A DNA stretch of 40,317 nt from Alcaligenaceae bacterium (GCA_012839585.1 DUNB01000034.1:1-40317), one strand, 5' to 3'. Positions 7,867 through 16,373 are shown, numbered from the stretch's first letter. Made by a program: numbers and translations. The notes: generated from the letters alone by a model not told the origin.

Positions 7867-9014
7867 TCCGTTTTAACGCGCCATTTTTGATCTTTGACCT
7901 GCACCAAAATACGAGCACGCTCGTCTAAGCCGTTATGATCTGTCTCTGTCATGGTGTAAACACCTTGGGTGCCGACCACCTCTTTGACGTCTTGCTCTAA
8001 GCTATCGCGTAGTTTGACTCTAAAAGCCTCGGTTCCGGGTTCAGCTGCTACCTTGGGCAATACCGCCTCTAGCAGCAGGTACGCATCATAGGCATAACCG
8101 GCAAATGGACTACGCGCCTCTTTGCCGTACGCGGCATCGTACATCTCAAAGTATTTAGTGGCATTCGCCTTAACAGGGTTGCTTTCGGCTAATTGCGAAG
8201 CAAACAAATAAGGTCCTGCTGGAGCAATGGCATCAGCCACTTGCTTTCCACCAATACGAATAAAGTCCTGACTGACTGAACCATGCGTGTTGTAAATCAT
8301 GCCTTGGTAGCCTTTGTCGCGTAGCGAAATATGCGGCAAAGCACCAGAAGCTCCCGATGCACCAACCACCACAGCATCGGGCTGAGTTTTCATGATTTTC
8401 AGCGTTTGGGCGATGATACTGACATCATTACGCTGATAGCGCTCATCAGTCGTAATCTCCAGACCGTCGATAACTTTTTGCTCTGCAACCGCCTTATATA
8501 CAGAATCCCCCCAGGCATCTGCAAAGCCGATGTAACCCACTTTTTTCACCCCGTTTTTCTTCATATCCTCCAACACCGCTCCCATCATCAATGGAATAGG
8601 CTGAGGGATGCTAAAGGTCCAAGGATCTTTTTTGGCATCAAAATCAATAGGCCCCAAAGAAATCAAAGGAGTCTTGTATTCGGCAGCCACACGCATTAAC
8701 GCCTGCGTGACAGGCACGGAATTAGAGCCAATCAAAATATCAACATTTGATTCCTCTACCAGTTTTTTCGCATTCCGCACGCCAGTGGTGACGTCCGACT
8801 CATCATTGAGGACGATGTACTTAACCGGTTGTCCTGCGATTTGGTTAGGTAAGCTCTCAAACACATTTTTATATGGAATCCCCAATACCGCGCCAGAGCC
8901 GGTAGAGCTCACGACCACGCCTACCGAAAAGTCAGCCGCTTGTGCCAACCCAACAGACGCCTGCATAACGGCGGTAAAAACCAAACCACCCAGGATTTTG
9001 TCTCGGTTTTTCAT
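7863..9014 (-). CDS. ABC transporter solute-binding protein (LivK/HAAT type)
   Basis: This 383-residue periplasmic protein has a Sec signal peptide (MKNRDK, hydrophobic core, cleavage near LAQA-ADF) and a two-lobe LivK-type binding fold (FSVGVVVSSTGSGAVLGIP, VGYIGFADAWGDS, NTHGSVSQDFIRIGG, FAGYAYDAYLLL). Proteins of this branch commonly bind aromatic acids, amides or short acids rather than branched-chain amino acids. No livHMGF permease or ATPase genes are in the window, so it is an orphan here and must use components encoded elsewhere. Its start has a strong AGGAGGG. It is paralogous to the protein at 15038-16189. Its position beside the operon regulator suggests uptake of the operon's substrate. 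Confidence 0.88.
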   Translation of the reverse strand: MKNRDKILGGLVFTAVMQASVGLAQAADFSVGVVVSSTGSGAVLGIPYKNVFESLPNQIAGQPVKYIVLNDESDVTTGVRNAKKLVEESNVDILIGSNSVPVTQALMRVAAEYKTPLISLGPIDFDAKKDPWTFSIPQPIPLMMGAVLEDMKKNGVKKVGYIGFADAWGDSVYKAVAEQKVIDGLEITTDERYQRNDVSIIAQTLKIMKTQPDAVVVGASGASGALPHISLRDKGYQGMIYNTHGSVSQDFIRIGGKQVADAIAPAGPYLFASQLAESNPVKANATKYFEMYDAAYGKEARSPFAGYAYDAYLLLEAVLPKVAAEPGTEAFRVKLRDSLEQDVKEVVGTQGVYTMTETDHNGLDERARILVQVKDQKWRVKTD

Positions 9015-9148
9015 ACACCCTCCTAATAAATGTCATCAATCATTTTTGTTATATTTATCAGTATAGGCAGTACCGTTGCTGCCGCAATAACCTATACCAG
9101 CAGCTAGTCATAACTTTTATTCATGCCTTAATCCAAGACATAAAAAAA

Positions 9149-9184
9149 CCCCAAGTTGTAGGATTGTTATCCAATAACCTGGGG
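9149..9184 (-). terminator. Intrinsic terminator after the peroxiredoxin gene
   Basis: CCCC at 9149-9152 and GGGG at 9181-9184 close an imperfect 16-bp stem (CCCCAAGTTGTAGGAT against ATCCAATAACCTGGGG). On the minus strand it is followed by seven T (complement of 9142-9148). It should end peroxiredoxin transcription before the solute-binding protein gene. The remaining 9015-9140 stretch is the upstream region of that gene, and no further gene is seen. Confidence 0.75.
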
Positions 9185-9195
9185 TTTAACTTTTT

Positions 9196-9222
9196 GTTAA
9201 AGCGACCTGTGATCGCTTTAAC
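9196..9222. repeat. Perfect 10-bp inverted repeat after the peroxiredoxin stop
   Basis: GTTAAAGCGA (9196-9205) and TCGCTTTAAC (9213-9222) are exact complements around a seven-base loop, eleven bases from the terminator hairpin and 15 bases from the peroxiredoxin stop. On the minus strand it is the first of two tandem hairpins. It may be a transcript-stabilising or helper terminator hairpin. Confidence 0.6.
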
Positions 9223-9237
9223 ACCTAGTTTTAGGGA

Positions 9238-9897
9238 TTATTTAGTGCTTGGGTCTTTAATAAAGCGTAGGTAAGGCAATTTGATATCAAGTTCACCAAA
9301 TTTTTCTTTGGCTTGCTCATCGTTTAGGCCTAGACCAACGATAACGTCCTGACCTGGTACCCAGTCAGCAGGAGTGGCCAAAGGCTTACCGTCTGTGGCT
9401 TGGATGGCATCCAAAGCACGTAGGATTTCAGCAAAGTTACGGCCTACCGACATAGGGTAGGTCATGGTTAAGCGAATCTTTTTGTCTGGACCAATAATAA
9501 ATACGGTACGTACTGTGGCACTGTCAGCAGGGGTGCGGCCATCAGGAAGATAGGCTTCGGCAGGAAGCATGTCGTATAGTTTGGCAACTTGTAAAGAGGT
9601 GTCGTCAATAATAGGGAAGTCGGCAGGAGCACCAGCAAACGCCTCAATGTCGCGTTTCCATTTTTTGTGATCCTCTACGTCATCCACTGACACACCCATC
9701 ACTTTGGTATTGCGCTTTTTGAACTCAGGGACCAAACGTGCTACAGCACCGAACTCAGTCGTACAAACGGGAGTGAAATCTTTGGGGTGCGAAAACAAAA
9801 TAGCGTAGCTATCGCCAATCCAATCGTGCAGAGTCAACTCGCCAGCGGTGGAGTCAGTAGTAAAGTTTGGTGCAACATCATTAATACGAAGTGACAT
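9238..9897 (-). CDS. 1-Cys peroxiredoxin (Prx6 family)
   Basis: This 219-residue cytosolic peroxidase should reduce hydrogen peroxide and organic hydroperoxides. The peroxidatic cysteine is C45 in HPKDFTPVCTTEFG, and no other cysteine occurs in the protein, so it is a true 1-Cys enzyme that needs an external thiol reductant. The thioredoxin-fold core is followed by the C-terminal extension typical of Prx6 (DWVPGQDVIVG ... KLPYLRF). AAGGGGG lies before the ATG. It forms a single-gene unit with its own terminator, divergent from the GntP permease gene. It is not obviously linked to the catabolic genes. Confidence 0.93.
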   Translation of the reverse strand: MSLRINDVAPNFTTDSTAGELTLHDWIGDSYAILFSHPKDFTPVCTTEFGAVARLVPEFKKRNTKVMGVSVDDVEDHKKWKRDIEAFAGAPADFPIIDDTSLQVAKLYDMLPAEAYLPDGRTPADSATVRTVFIIGPDKKIRLTMTYPMSVGRNFAEILRALDAIQATDGKPLATPADWVPGQDVIVGLGLNDEQAKEKFGELDIKLPYLRFIKDPSTK

Positions 9898-10143
9898 AAT
9901 CAGTCCCCCTTATAGTTAATACAAACATCCCTACCCATGCTATCACACCCTATTGTTTCCCTTGAGTATATCCATATAGCTAATTCGTAAAAATGCTTTA
10001 CTTATTATAAAAAAATTGATCTACACCAACAGAGTGCAGGCTTTATCCCGCCTATTTATTAGCGATGTGGGTACAATCCCGCTTGCTTAGTAATTAACCG
10101 CAACCATTTATCGTATTTTTTGACCAACTTTGGAGCTCAGGTA
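9898..10143. other. Divergent intergenic region, peroxiredoxin / GntP permease
   Basis: These 246 bases are AT-rich between two divergent genes and must carry both promoters. I see no strong inverted repeat or recognisable operator, and no small ORF that I would defend. Confidence 0.4.
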
Positions 10144-11559
10144 ATGCCCAGCACGTTAGCTATTGTTATTTCCCTGCTGCTATTAATGTTTCTAGCATAC
10201 CGTGGCATCACGGTTTTGCTTTTGGCGCCAGTTATGGCTGCTCTCGCTGTTTTTTTATCAGGTGATCTTGGTTTTTTGCTACCCATTTACACCGAAACGT
10301 TCATGAAGGCACTAGGTGGTTATGTTTTACAGTTTTTACCTATATTTTTATTAGGGGCTTTATTTGGTCAGCTTATGGCGGATTCTGGTGCAGCCAATAC
10401 CATTGCTCGTTGGATTGTCCAACGCCTAGGCCCTAAACACGCTGTGGCAACCGTGGTTTTAGCCTGTGCTTTCTTAACCTACGGTGGTGTGTCGCTATTT
10501 GTTGTGGCCTTTGCCATCTACCCCATCGCTAGAGATTTATTCCGTACTGCCGACATTCCCAAACGACTGATTCCTGCCACCATTGCCTTAGGCTCTTTTA
10601 CCTTTACCATGACGGCCATGCCAGGCACGCCCGCCATCCAAAATGCCATTCCTATTCCATACTATGGCACCAACGTCTTTGCTGCGCCTGGTTTAGGAAT
10701 ACTTGCCTCTGCCATGATTCTAACGGGAGGCTTATGGTGGCTGCAGTCTAGAGTTAAAAAAGCCCAAGCAAACGGTGAAGGCTATGGCGATCATGAAAGC
10801 GACCAGTATCTCCCGATGGAGCATGCAGAGGAGGCTCCAACCAAAGGCCCCCTTTCCGTCATGCCGCTATTTTTAGCCGTTTTGCCCTTAATCCTGGTGA
10901 TTGGCGTTAATGCGATTTTTACCTATCTGGTTTTTCCTAAAACCGACTTTAGCCCTTTGGTTGAGAAATTCCCTAATGTGGACCCACAAAAAATGGCCGG
11001 CTTATGGGCTTTAATTATTGCTTTGGTCACTGCCTGCTTTACCTTAGTGATAGTACGCCTAGGTAAATGGGAAGACTTAAAGGAAACGATCAACCAAGGT
11101 GTGTTCGGTTTTATGCTGCCACTATTTAATACGGCCTCCGAGGTTGGCTATGGAGCGGTCATTGCTGGCTTAGCTGGTTTTGCCATTATTCGCGACTCCG
11201 TGCTGAATCTAGCGCCTAATAACCCATTAATCTCTGAAGCCATTGCCATGAACATTCTGGCGGGAATTACCGGCTCGTCCTCTGGCGGTCTAAGTATTGC
11301 TTTACAAACATTAGGACCTGACTATTTAGCCATGGCCCAACAAGCGGGAATTAGTCCTGAGCTGATGCACCGTGTTGCGGTGATGGCAGCGGGTGGTTTT
11401 GATACGCTGCCTCATTGTGGCGCCATCATCACCTTGTTAGCAATTTGTAAATTAACGCATCGCCAAGCCTATTTAAACATCGCAATAGTTACAATGGTCA
11501 CCCCAGTATTCTCCATTATCGCCGTGATTACCTTAGGAACCCTGTTCGGAAGCTTCTAA
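10144..11559 (+). CDS. GntP family permease
   Basis: This inner-membrane transporter of 471 residues has about 12 hydrophobic segments, and the family look is clear at the N terminus (AYRGITVLLLAPVMA, FLPIFLLGALFGQLMADSGAA, TYGGVSLFVVAFAIYPIA). GntP proteins are proton symporters for gluconate and other hydroxy or carboxylic acids; the substrate here is unknown. I start it at the ATG at 10144, preceded by GGAG at eight bases, rather than at an upstream in-frame TTG at 10120. A charged loop (about residues 205-235) breaks the membrane segments midway. It stands alone, upstream of the O-antigen-ligase-like gene. Confidence 0.88.
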   Translation: MPSTLAIVISLLLLMFLAYRGITVLLLAPVMAALAVFLSGDLGFLLPIYTETFMKALGGYVLQFLPIFLLGALFGQLMADSGAANTIARWIVQRLGPKHAVATVVLACAFLTYGGVSLFVVAFAIYPIARDLFRTADIPKRLIPATIALGSFTFTMTAMPGTPAIQNAIPIPYYGTNVFAAPGLGILASAMILTGGLWWLQSRVKKAQANGEGYGDHESDQYLPMEHAEEAPTKGPLSVMPLFLAVLPLILVIGVNAIFTYLVFPKTDFSPLVEKFPNVDPQKMAGLWALIIALVTACFTLVIVRLGKWEDLKETINQGVFGFMLPLFNTASEVGYGAVIAGLAGFAIIRDSVLNLAPNNPLISEAIAMNILAGITGSSSGGLSIALQTLGPDYLAMAQQAGISPELMHRVAVMAAGGFDTLPHCGAIITLLAICKLTHRQAYLNIAIVTMVTPVFSIIAVITLGTLFGSF

Positions 11560-11616
11560 AACCCTTAGCGAGTCATAAAAAAGCCTTCTTTTCCTAATCC
11601 CTACCGATACGACTTT

Positions 11617-12879
11617 ATGCCCAAGACTGTTAACGCTACTCCCATAGCCACCTCGTACTGCAGCTTAGCCATTTTTTTATTTGCTGCATTGGCTTTAGTC
11701 GTGCCTAGCGGTTATTCCATAGGGGCCGTGCTGTTATTGCTTGGCGGCCTCTATGCGCTAAAGCAAGCTCGGGTCGAGCTAAATACCAAGGACTATCTCT
11801 TATTGGGGGCGCTGATACTCTTTAGCGCAGAGGGCATCGCTAACAACCTATTCCATCAGGCCAGCTCCAGCTCCTACGACAAAATCATCCGTTTTGCGTT
11901 GGCTGTGCCTGCCTTTTTTCTTATACGTTGGGCTAAACCGAATGCACATTGGGCTTGGTTCGGTGCAGCCGTCGGTGCGATAGGCGCTGGCTCTTTCGCT
12001 TATCTACAAAAATTCACGATAGGTTTTGAGCGAGCCGAAGGTCACACTCAGGCCATTCAGTTTGGTAATTTGTCCATGCTGTCTGCTCTGTTTTGTTTAG
12101 CTGGCTTAGGCTGGGCCTCTCAGCTCAAAACCAACAAAAAGCACTACTATTTTATTTTATTAGCCTTAGGCGCCTTAGCGGGCATTATGGGCTCTTTATT
12201 ATCGGGCAGTCGAGGCGGCTGGGTGGGATTACCTTTTGTATTTTTAGTCTTATTCAAAGCCTATCACTCCTTTTTTAGCCTTAAAGCCAAACTCATCGCC
12301 GCAGGAGCATTAGGACTCGCCGCTCTTGCCATCTTGAGCACGCCACAACTTCCTGTTCGGGATCGTATCGTAGAAGCCTTTCACAACGTCCAAGAATACC
12401 AGCGCGGCAATAGCGAAACCTCGGTAGGGGCCCGCTTTGAAATGTGGCAAGGTGCAATTCAGCTTATCAAAGAAAAACCCTTGATGGGCTGGGGCAAAGA
12501 TGGCTATCAATCCGCCATGCAAGCCTTAGCAGAACAAGACAAAGCAGACCCAGTAATCGGTCTTTTTAACCATGCTCACAACGACATACTGGATCAAACT
12601 GCTAAACAGGGGCTGCTTGGCTTGATCACATTGCTTGCTCTGTATTTGGTACCACTCTATTACTTTAGCGCCTACTTACAGCACCCGCATTTAGGTATTC
12701 GATCGCTATCCGTGGCTGGGACCTTGTTAGCTGTAGCCTATATAGACTTTGGCTTTTCACAAGCCTTTCTCACCCACAACAATGGGGTCATGATGTTCGC
12801 TTTTTGGTTAATGATTTGGGCTGGACTGCTACGCAATACTATCGAGCAACACACTGCGTCTGCTGCCACTGTGCGGTAA
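11617..12879 (+). CDS. O-antigen ligase family protein (WaaL/Wzy-like)
   Basis: This inner-membrane protein of 420 residues has about 11-12 hydrophobic helices and one large periplasmic loop. The Wzy_C signature is visible as SGSRGGWVGLP, then GWGKDGYQ and FNHAHNDILDQTAKQGLLG, containing the arginine and histidine important in O-antigen ligases. It could attach polysaccharide to lipid A-core, polymerise repeats, or glycosylate proteins; context does not decide, as no other glycan genes are adjacent. It has no clear ribosome-binding site. Its 3' end overlaps the convergent DUF3617 gene by 41 bases. Confidence 0.85.
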   Translation: MPKTVNATPIATSYCSLAIFLFAALALVVPSGYSIGAVLLLLGGLYALKQARVELNTKDYLLLGALILFSAEGIANNLFHQASSSSYDKIIRFALAVPAFFLIRWAKPNAHWAWFGAAVGAIGAGSFAYLQKFTIGFERAEGHTQAIQFGNLSMLSALFCLAGLGWASQLKTNKKHYYFILLALGALAGIMGSLLSGSRGGWVGLPFVFLVLFKAYHSFFSLKAKLIAAGALGLAALAILSTPQLPVRDRIVEAFHNVQEYQRGNSETSVGARFEMWQGAIQLIKEKPLMGWGKDGYQSAMQALAEQDKADPVIGLFNHAHNDILDQTAKQGLLGLITLLALYLVPLYYFSAYLQHPHLGIRSLSVAGTLLAVAYIDFGFSQAFLTHNNGVMMFAFWLMIWAGLLRNTIEQHTASAATVR

Positions 12880-13408
12880 ACTGATTACGCACTTGAATTT
12901 GTGACTGTAGGCGTCCTATCAGCAATAGCTGTACAGGGGGCGGCAAAGTACCTAAGCCTTCGACAAAACCAGTGGCCTGAGTGGCACTCTGGTAGTCGAC
13001 CTGACCTTTCACCTGCCCCTCTATCCCTTGTTTAGAGGCCTCACAATAACCGCTAAATGCCATCCCCGTGCTGGTTTGGCTATCTAGTTGTAGTTCACAC
13101 TGTCCTAACGCTTTTCCCAACACCGCCAGTCCCTTTTGCGGATCAGCCAGTAGCTTGGCTTTAGCGGGCGACAAACATTCATTAAACTGGCTAGGATCAT
13201 ATTGATCTAGTTTTTGTCGCTGAGCGGGCTTTAAAAAGGCGGCGGCTTGCTGTTTAATGAGTTGTAGCTGCGCACCCACCTCTTTGCCCTCGGCAAAGGT
13301 CTGCGTGCTAATCTGCCACTGGCCTGGCTTTGGTTGTACCGCCAAAGGAGCAGCTTGTACTAAAGACGCCAAACCTAAAAATAAAATACCTGCTGCGAGT
13401 TTCTTCAT
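12839..13408 (-). CDS. DUF3617 domain protein, periplasmic
   Basis: This 189-residue protein has a Sec signal peptide (MKKLAAGILFLGLASLVQA, cleavage likely after VQA) followed by a DUF3617-like domain: PKPGQWQISTQT at the mature N terminus, a C-L pair around NECLSPAKA, and further cysteines in GQCELQL, SGYCEA and QTQCVA. Four cysteines in the mature protein suggest two disulfides in the periplasm. Function of the family is unknown. The 41-base overlap with the ligase-like gene is at the 3' ends. It is divergent from the DUF2478 gene. Confidence 0.75.
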   Translation of the reverse strand: MKKLAAGILFLGLASLVQAAPLAVQPKPGQWQISTQTFAEGKEVGAQLQLIKQQAAAFLKPAQRQKLDQYDPSQFNECLSPAKAKLLADPQKGLAVLGKALGQCELQLDSQTSTGMAFSGYCEASKQGIEGQVKGQVDYQSATQATGFVEGLGTLPPPVQLLLIGRLQSQIQVRNQFTAQWQQTQCVAR

Positions 13409-13482
13409 ACCTGCCTTTTTACCTATTCAGAACGCTGACGAATCAGCCAACGTTTACCAACATTAGCACAACTGGAATCCCG

Positions 13483-14022
13483 ATGGATCACATTGACAAT
13501 CATTTACCTATCGCTGCCATTGTTCACCAAAGCGCAGAGGCCGCCGATGAACCTTTGCAGGCGTTTATTCAATACGCACAAGAACAAGGCCAGGTCGTTT
13601 TAGGCGTGGTGCAAGCCCCAGAAGAGGTCAGCTTTGCCTATCGCAGCAAAATGGGCATCATCGACTTAAGCAACGGTCACTACACCTCCATTTCTCAAGA
13701 TCTGGGCGCACACAACACTAGCTGCTGCTTGGACTCAGAGGCTGTTAGCAATGCCAGTGTGATTCTACAAAAAGCGCGGACTCAAAACCCCGATCTGCTT
13801 ATCGTCAATCGCTTTGGAAAGCTAGAGGCCGAGGGCGAAGGCTTTGCCGATGAGATGCTAGAGATCATGAGTCTGGGCATTCCCATGATCACTGTGGTCG
13901 CCACACGTTTTTTAGACGCTTGGCGCGCTTTTTCTGGTGGACTTGGCACAGAGTTGGCTGCTGATTTAACCCAAATTCAAGATTGGTATGCACTACAGCA
14001 ACCTAATAACCAAAAGAGATAA
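13483..14022 (+). CDS. DUF2478 domain-containing protein
   Basis: This 179-residue cytosolic protein starts at the ATG at 13483 (MDHIDNHLPIAAIVHQ). An upstream in-frame extension would overlap the divergent gene and looks non-coding. The DUF2478 pattern is visible: a Rossmann-like N terminus (IAAIVHQS), a cysteine pair CCLDS near residue 75, and LLIVNRFGKLEAEGEG near residue 110. DUF2478 resembles nucleotide-binding proteins and is often found next to molybdate transport or molybdenum cofactor genes; none lie here. Its partner could be the TauE/SafE exporter 53 bases downstream. I cannot state a function. Confidence 0.8.
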   Translation: MDHIDNHLPIAAIVHQSAEAADEPLQAFIQYAQEQGQVVLGVVQAPEEVSFAYRSKMGIIDLSNGHYTSISQDLGAHNTSCCLDSEAVSNASVILQKARTQNPDLLIVNRFGKLEAEGEGFADEMLEIMSLGIPMITVVATRFLDAWRAFSGGLGTELAADLTQIQDWYALQQPNNQKR

Positions 14023-14030
14023 GCATATAA

Positions 14031-14045
14031 TGTTATAATATATAG
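14031..14045 (+). promoter_or_regulatory. AT-rich promoter or Zur half-site before the TauE gene
   Basis: TGTTATAATATATAG lies between the DUF2478 stop and the exporter start. It contains good -10 matches (TATAAT) and also 12 bases identical to the left and centre of the enterobacterial Zur consensus, but the right arm is missing. A promoter is the simpler reading. Confidence 0.3.
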
Positions 14046-14075
14046 CTTCACTCATCTCTTATTGGTAACCCAAAC

Positions 14076-14888
14076 ATGATCAGTAGTGTCTTAGGCTTTG
14101 TTGTAGGTCTCACCTTAGGACTTACAGGAGCCGGTGGTGGTATTTTAGCGGTTCCTGCCTTAGTGCTTGGTGTGGGTCTAAGCATGACAGCCGCTGCCCC
14201 TATTGCTCTTATCGCCGTGGGCCTGGCCGCCCTAACAGGCGCTCTCGATGGTTTACGTCGTCGTATGGTGCGCTATAAGGCTGCTATTCTGATGTCTGTA
14301 ATTGGTAGCCTGATGTCGCCCTTAGGCGTCTGGTTAGCTCAACGCCTACCCGAGTTTTGGCTCATGGTGTTATTTAGTCTGGTGATGCTCATCGTAGCCG
14401 CCAGAATGATCAATCAGACACGCGCTACTCAGCAGGCTAAAAGCCATTCCCAACCCGCTCCCTCGAAACCTTGCATGACCTCTGAGGTCACGGGCAAGTT
14501 CATTTGGAACAGTCGCTGTACCCTAACCATAGGCAGTATTGGAGCGCTCTCTGGCTTGTTAACGGGACTATTGGGTGTAGGCGGTGGATTTATTATTGTG
14601 CCCCTACTCAAACGATTTACCAATTTGACCATGCATAGCATTGTGGCGACCTCCTTGATGGTGATTGCCTTAGTCTCCGCTGTAACTGTGCTGAATGCAT
14701 TGGCAACTAGCTCTGCACTACAACATCCAGCCACCTGGCCCTTTGTGGCGTTAGTGGTCGCGGGGATGGTTACAGGACGTCTAGTCGCCCCCAAAATCGC
14801 CCCTATCGTTATACAGCGTAGTTTTGCTGCATTATGCGTAGTATCAGCTGGGGTTATCTTGTTTAATGCGTTTAGTGCTGCTTATTAG
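14076..14888 (+). CDS. Sulfite exporter TauE/SafE family protein
   Basis: This 270-residue inner-membrane protein has about eight hydrophobic helices arranged as two homologous halves, each opening with a glycine-rich motif: GLTLGLTGAGGGILAVPAL (near residue 12) and GLLTGLLGVGGGFIIVPLL (near residue 160). This duplicated pattern defines the TauE/SafE (DUF81) family, which exports sulfite, sulfoacetate or other small anions. A cytoplasmic loop of about 35 polar residues separates the halves. It lies 53 bases after the DUF2478 gene and is followed by a terminator. The transported anion is unknown. Confidence 0.9.
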   Translation: MISSVLGFVVGLTLGLTGAGGGILAVPALVLGVGLSMTAAAPIALIAVGLAALTGALDGLRRRMVRYKAAILMSVIGSLMSPLGVWLAQRLPEFWLMVLFSLVMLIVAARMINQTRATQQAKSHSQPAPSKPCMTSEVTGKFIWNSRCTLTIGSIGALSGLLTGLLGVGGGFIIVPLLKRFTNLTMHSIVATSLMVIALVSAVTVLNALATSSALQHPATWPFVALVVAGMVTGRLVAPKIAPIVIQRSFAALCVVSAGVILFNAFSAAY

Positions 14889-14921
14889 ATGGCTTGATCA
14901 CCCCTACTTATTGAACAAATT

Positions 14922-14968
14922 AAGCCCCCAAATCATTGAATAGCCATCCAACGATTTGAGGGCTTTTT
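14922..14968 (+). terminator. Intrinsic terminator after the TauE/SafE gene
   Basis: AAGCCCCCAAATC (14922-14934) pairs with GATTTGAGGGCTT (14953-14965) with one mismatch, followed by a run of T. It may also slow transcripts coming from the convergent solute-binding protein gene. Confidence 0.85.
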
Positions 14969-15037
14969 AATGCATAAGAGCAAACGAGGGAAATACCTCT
15001 AATAAAACGGCGTGGATGCCGTTCTATGTTTATAGAC

Positions 15038-16189
15038 TTATTTCACCAGAGTCCAAGCACCATTTTTAACGGTCAACAACTCTACGCCACGCTCATCAAA
15101 ACCACTGTGGTCTTCAGGAGTCATATTGTAAATACCCTGCGTACCAGGTAGTTCTTTGACGTTTTCCAAGGCCTCGCGCAGTGCAATACGGAACTCCTCT
15201 GTGCCTGGCTTGGCTGTTTTTGCTGCGATAGGTAAGGTTTTTTCTAACAAAAGCCATGCGTCATAAACGTTACCACCAAAGGTGGCTGGCATATTGCCAT
15301 AACGCTCGTTGTAGCTATTCATATAGCCTAAGGCCACGGCTTTAGATGGGTTGTCATCTGAAATCTCATCTGGCACCAGCATTAAGCTGCCACCTAAAAT
15401 GGTGTTTTCTACCGACTTGCCACCTAAACGCAAAAAGTCATTCATCGCCGCACCGTGTGTTTGATACACCGTGCCTTTGTAGTTACGTTCGTATAAAGTG
15501 GATTGTGGCAAAACAGCAGGACCGCCTGGTGCCGCGATCAGTACCGCATCCGGGTTGGCCGTCATCATTTTAAGCACTTGTCCGGTCACCGAGGTATCCG
15601 GACGTTTAAAGCGCTCGCTAGAGACCAAGCTAATTCCCTTGGATTCAAGTCGTCCTTTGACTACCTCGTACCAGGTTTCACCATAGGCATCCGCAGTACC
15701 GATAAAGGCTACACTTTTTACGCCATTGTCCACCATGTGCTGGATTAGCTTGTCGGCTACCAAGGCATCATTCTGTGTGGTTTTAAAAACCCATTTGCGC
15801 TTTTCATCCATAGGCAGCACCACGGCGGTCGTGCCGACTGGTGCTAACAACGGGGTTTTGGCCTCGCTAATGATATCAATTAGCGCCATCGCATGAGGCG
15901 AGCCTGACGGCCCAAGGATGGCATCCACCCGTTCCTCGGTCAGAAGTTTTTTAACCGAGGTTACCGTGTTATTTGGTTCACTCGCATCATCAAAGTGAAT
16001 GTACTCTATCGTTAAATCGCCCACCTTTTCGGGGAGCATCATGGCGGTATTTCGCTGCGGGATCCCAACAGCAGAAACGTTTCCCGTCGCCGACGCAATG
16101 GTTCCGATTTTTACCTGCGCAAAAGAGGCTGACGCACCCATAGCAGCTAGTGCGGCACTTAATAACACAACAGCACTTTTAATTCTCAT
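15038..16189 (-). CDS. ABC transporter solute-binding protein (LivK/HAAT type)
   Basis: This 383-residue periplasmic protein has a signal peptide (MRIKSAVVLLSAALAAMG, cleavage near SFA-QVK). I begin it at the ATG at 16189, because AAAGGA precedes it; an upstream extension of 19 codons lacks a signal-like N terminus. The mature protein shares order and motifs with the protein at 7863-9014: SATGNVSAVGIP, FIGTADAYGETW, QTHGAAMNDFLRLGG, GGNVYDAWLLLEKTLP, and the ending PGTQGIYNMTPEDHSGFDER. No permease or ATPase genes are nearby. It is divergent from the CoA ligase, which suggests that it brings in the aromatic acid that the ligase activates. Confidence 0.88.
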   Translation of the reverse strand: MRIKSAVVLLSAALAAMGASASFAQVKIGTIASATGNVSAVGIPQRNTAMMLPEKVGDLTIEYIHFDDASEPNNTVTSVKKLLTEERVDAILGPSGSPHAMALIDIISEAKTPLLAPVGTTAVVLPMDEKRKWVFKTTQNDALVADKLIQHMVDNGVKSVAFIGTADAYGETWYEVVKGRLESKGISLVSSERFKRPDTSVTGQVLKMMTANPDAVLIAAPGGPAVLPQSTLYERNYKGTVYQTHGAAMNDFLRLGGKSVENTILGGSLMLVPDEISDDNPSKAVALGYMNSYNERYGNMPATFGGNVYDAWLLLEKTLPIAAKTAKPGTEEFRIALREALENVKELPGTQGIYNMTPEDHSGFDERGVELLTVKNGAWTLVK

Positions 16190-16355
16190 GTTTTTCCTTT
16201 CGCTTAAATCAATGATTTGATGCACTCCCATTTGTACAAAACCCACCCTCCAGTTCCTAGTTTCATAACAAATGTGTTGTCTACTTTATACCCTGAGCCA
16301 CATCTGTTTCAGCTAAAAAGAACCATTAGATCGGGTTTATCCCTAGAAAAACAGG

Positions 16356-16373
16356 CTCATTTTTTTACTTTAG
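16356..16373 (-). promoter_or_regulatory. Motif shared with the dioxygenase/lysR gap
   Basis: The minus strand reads CTAAAGTAAAAAAATGAG here, differing by only small insertions or deletions from the sequence at 6883-6900. It lies 50 bases before the CoA ligase start in a 233-base divergent gap. A second inverted pair, TTTACTT (16364-16370) and AAGTAAA (16389-16395), overlaps it. Control by the same LysR protein is a hypothesis. Confidence 0.3.

Noticed and set aside
10120-10143. Upstream TTG start for the GntP permease
   Set aside because: GGAG lies inside the extension at the right distance for the ATG at 10144, and the extra residues do not look like the family.
16190-16246. N-terminal extension of the second solute-binding protein
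   Set aside because: It would hide the signal peptide; AAAGGA precedes the internal ATG at 16189.
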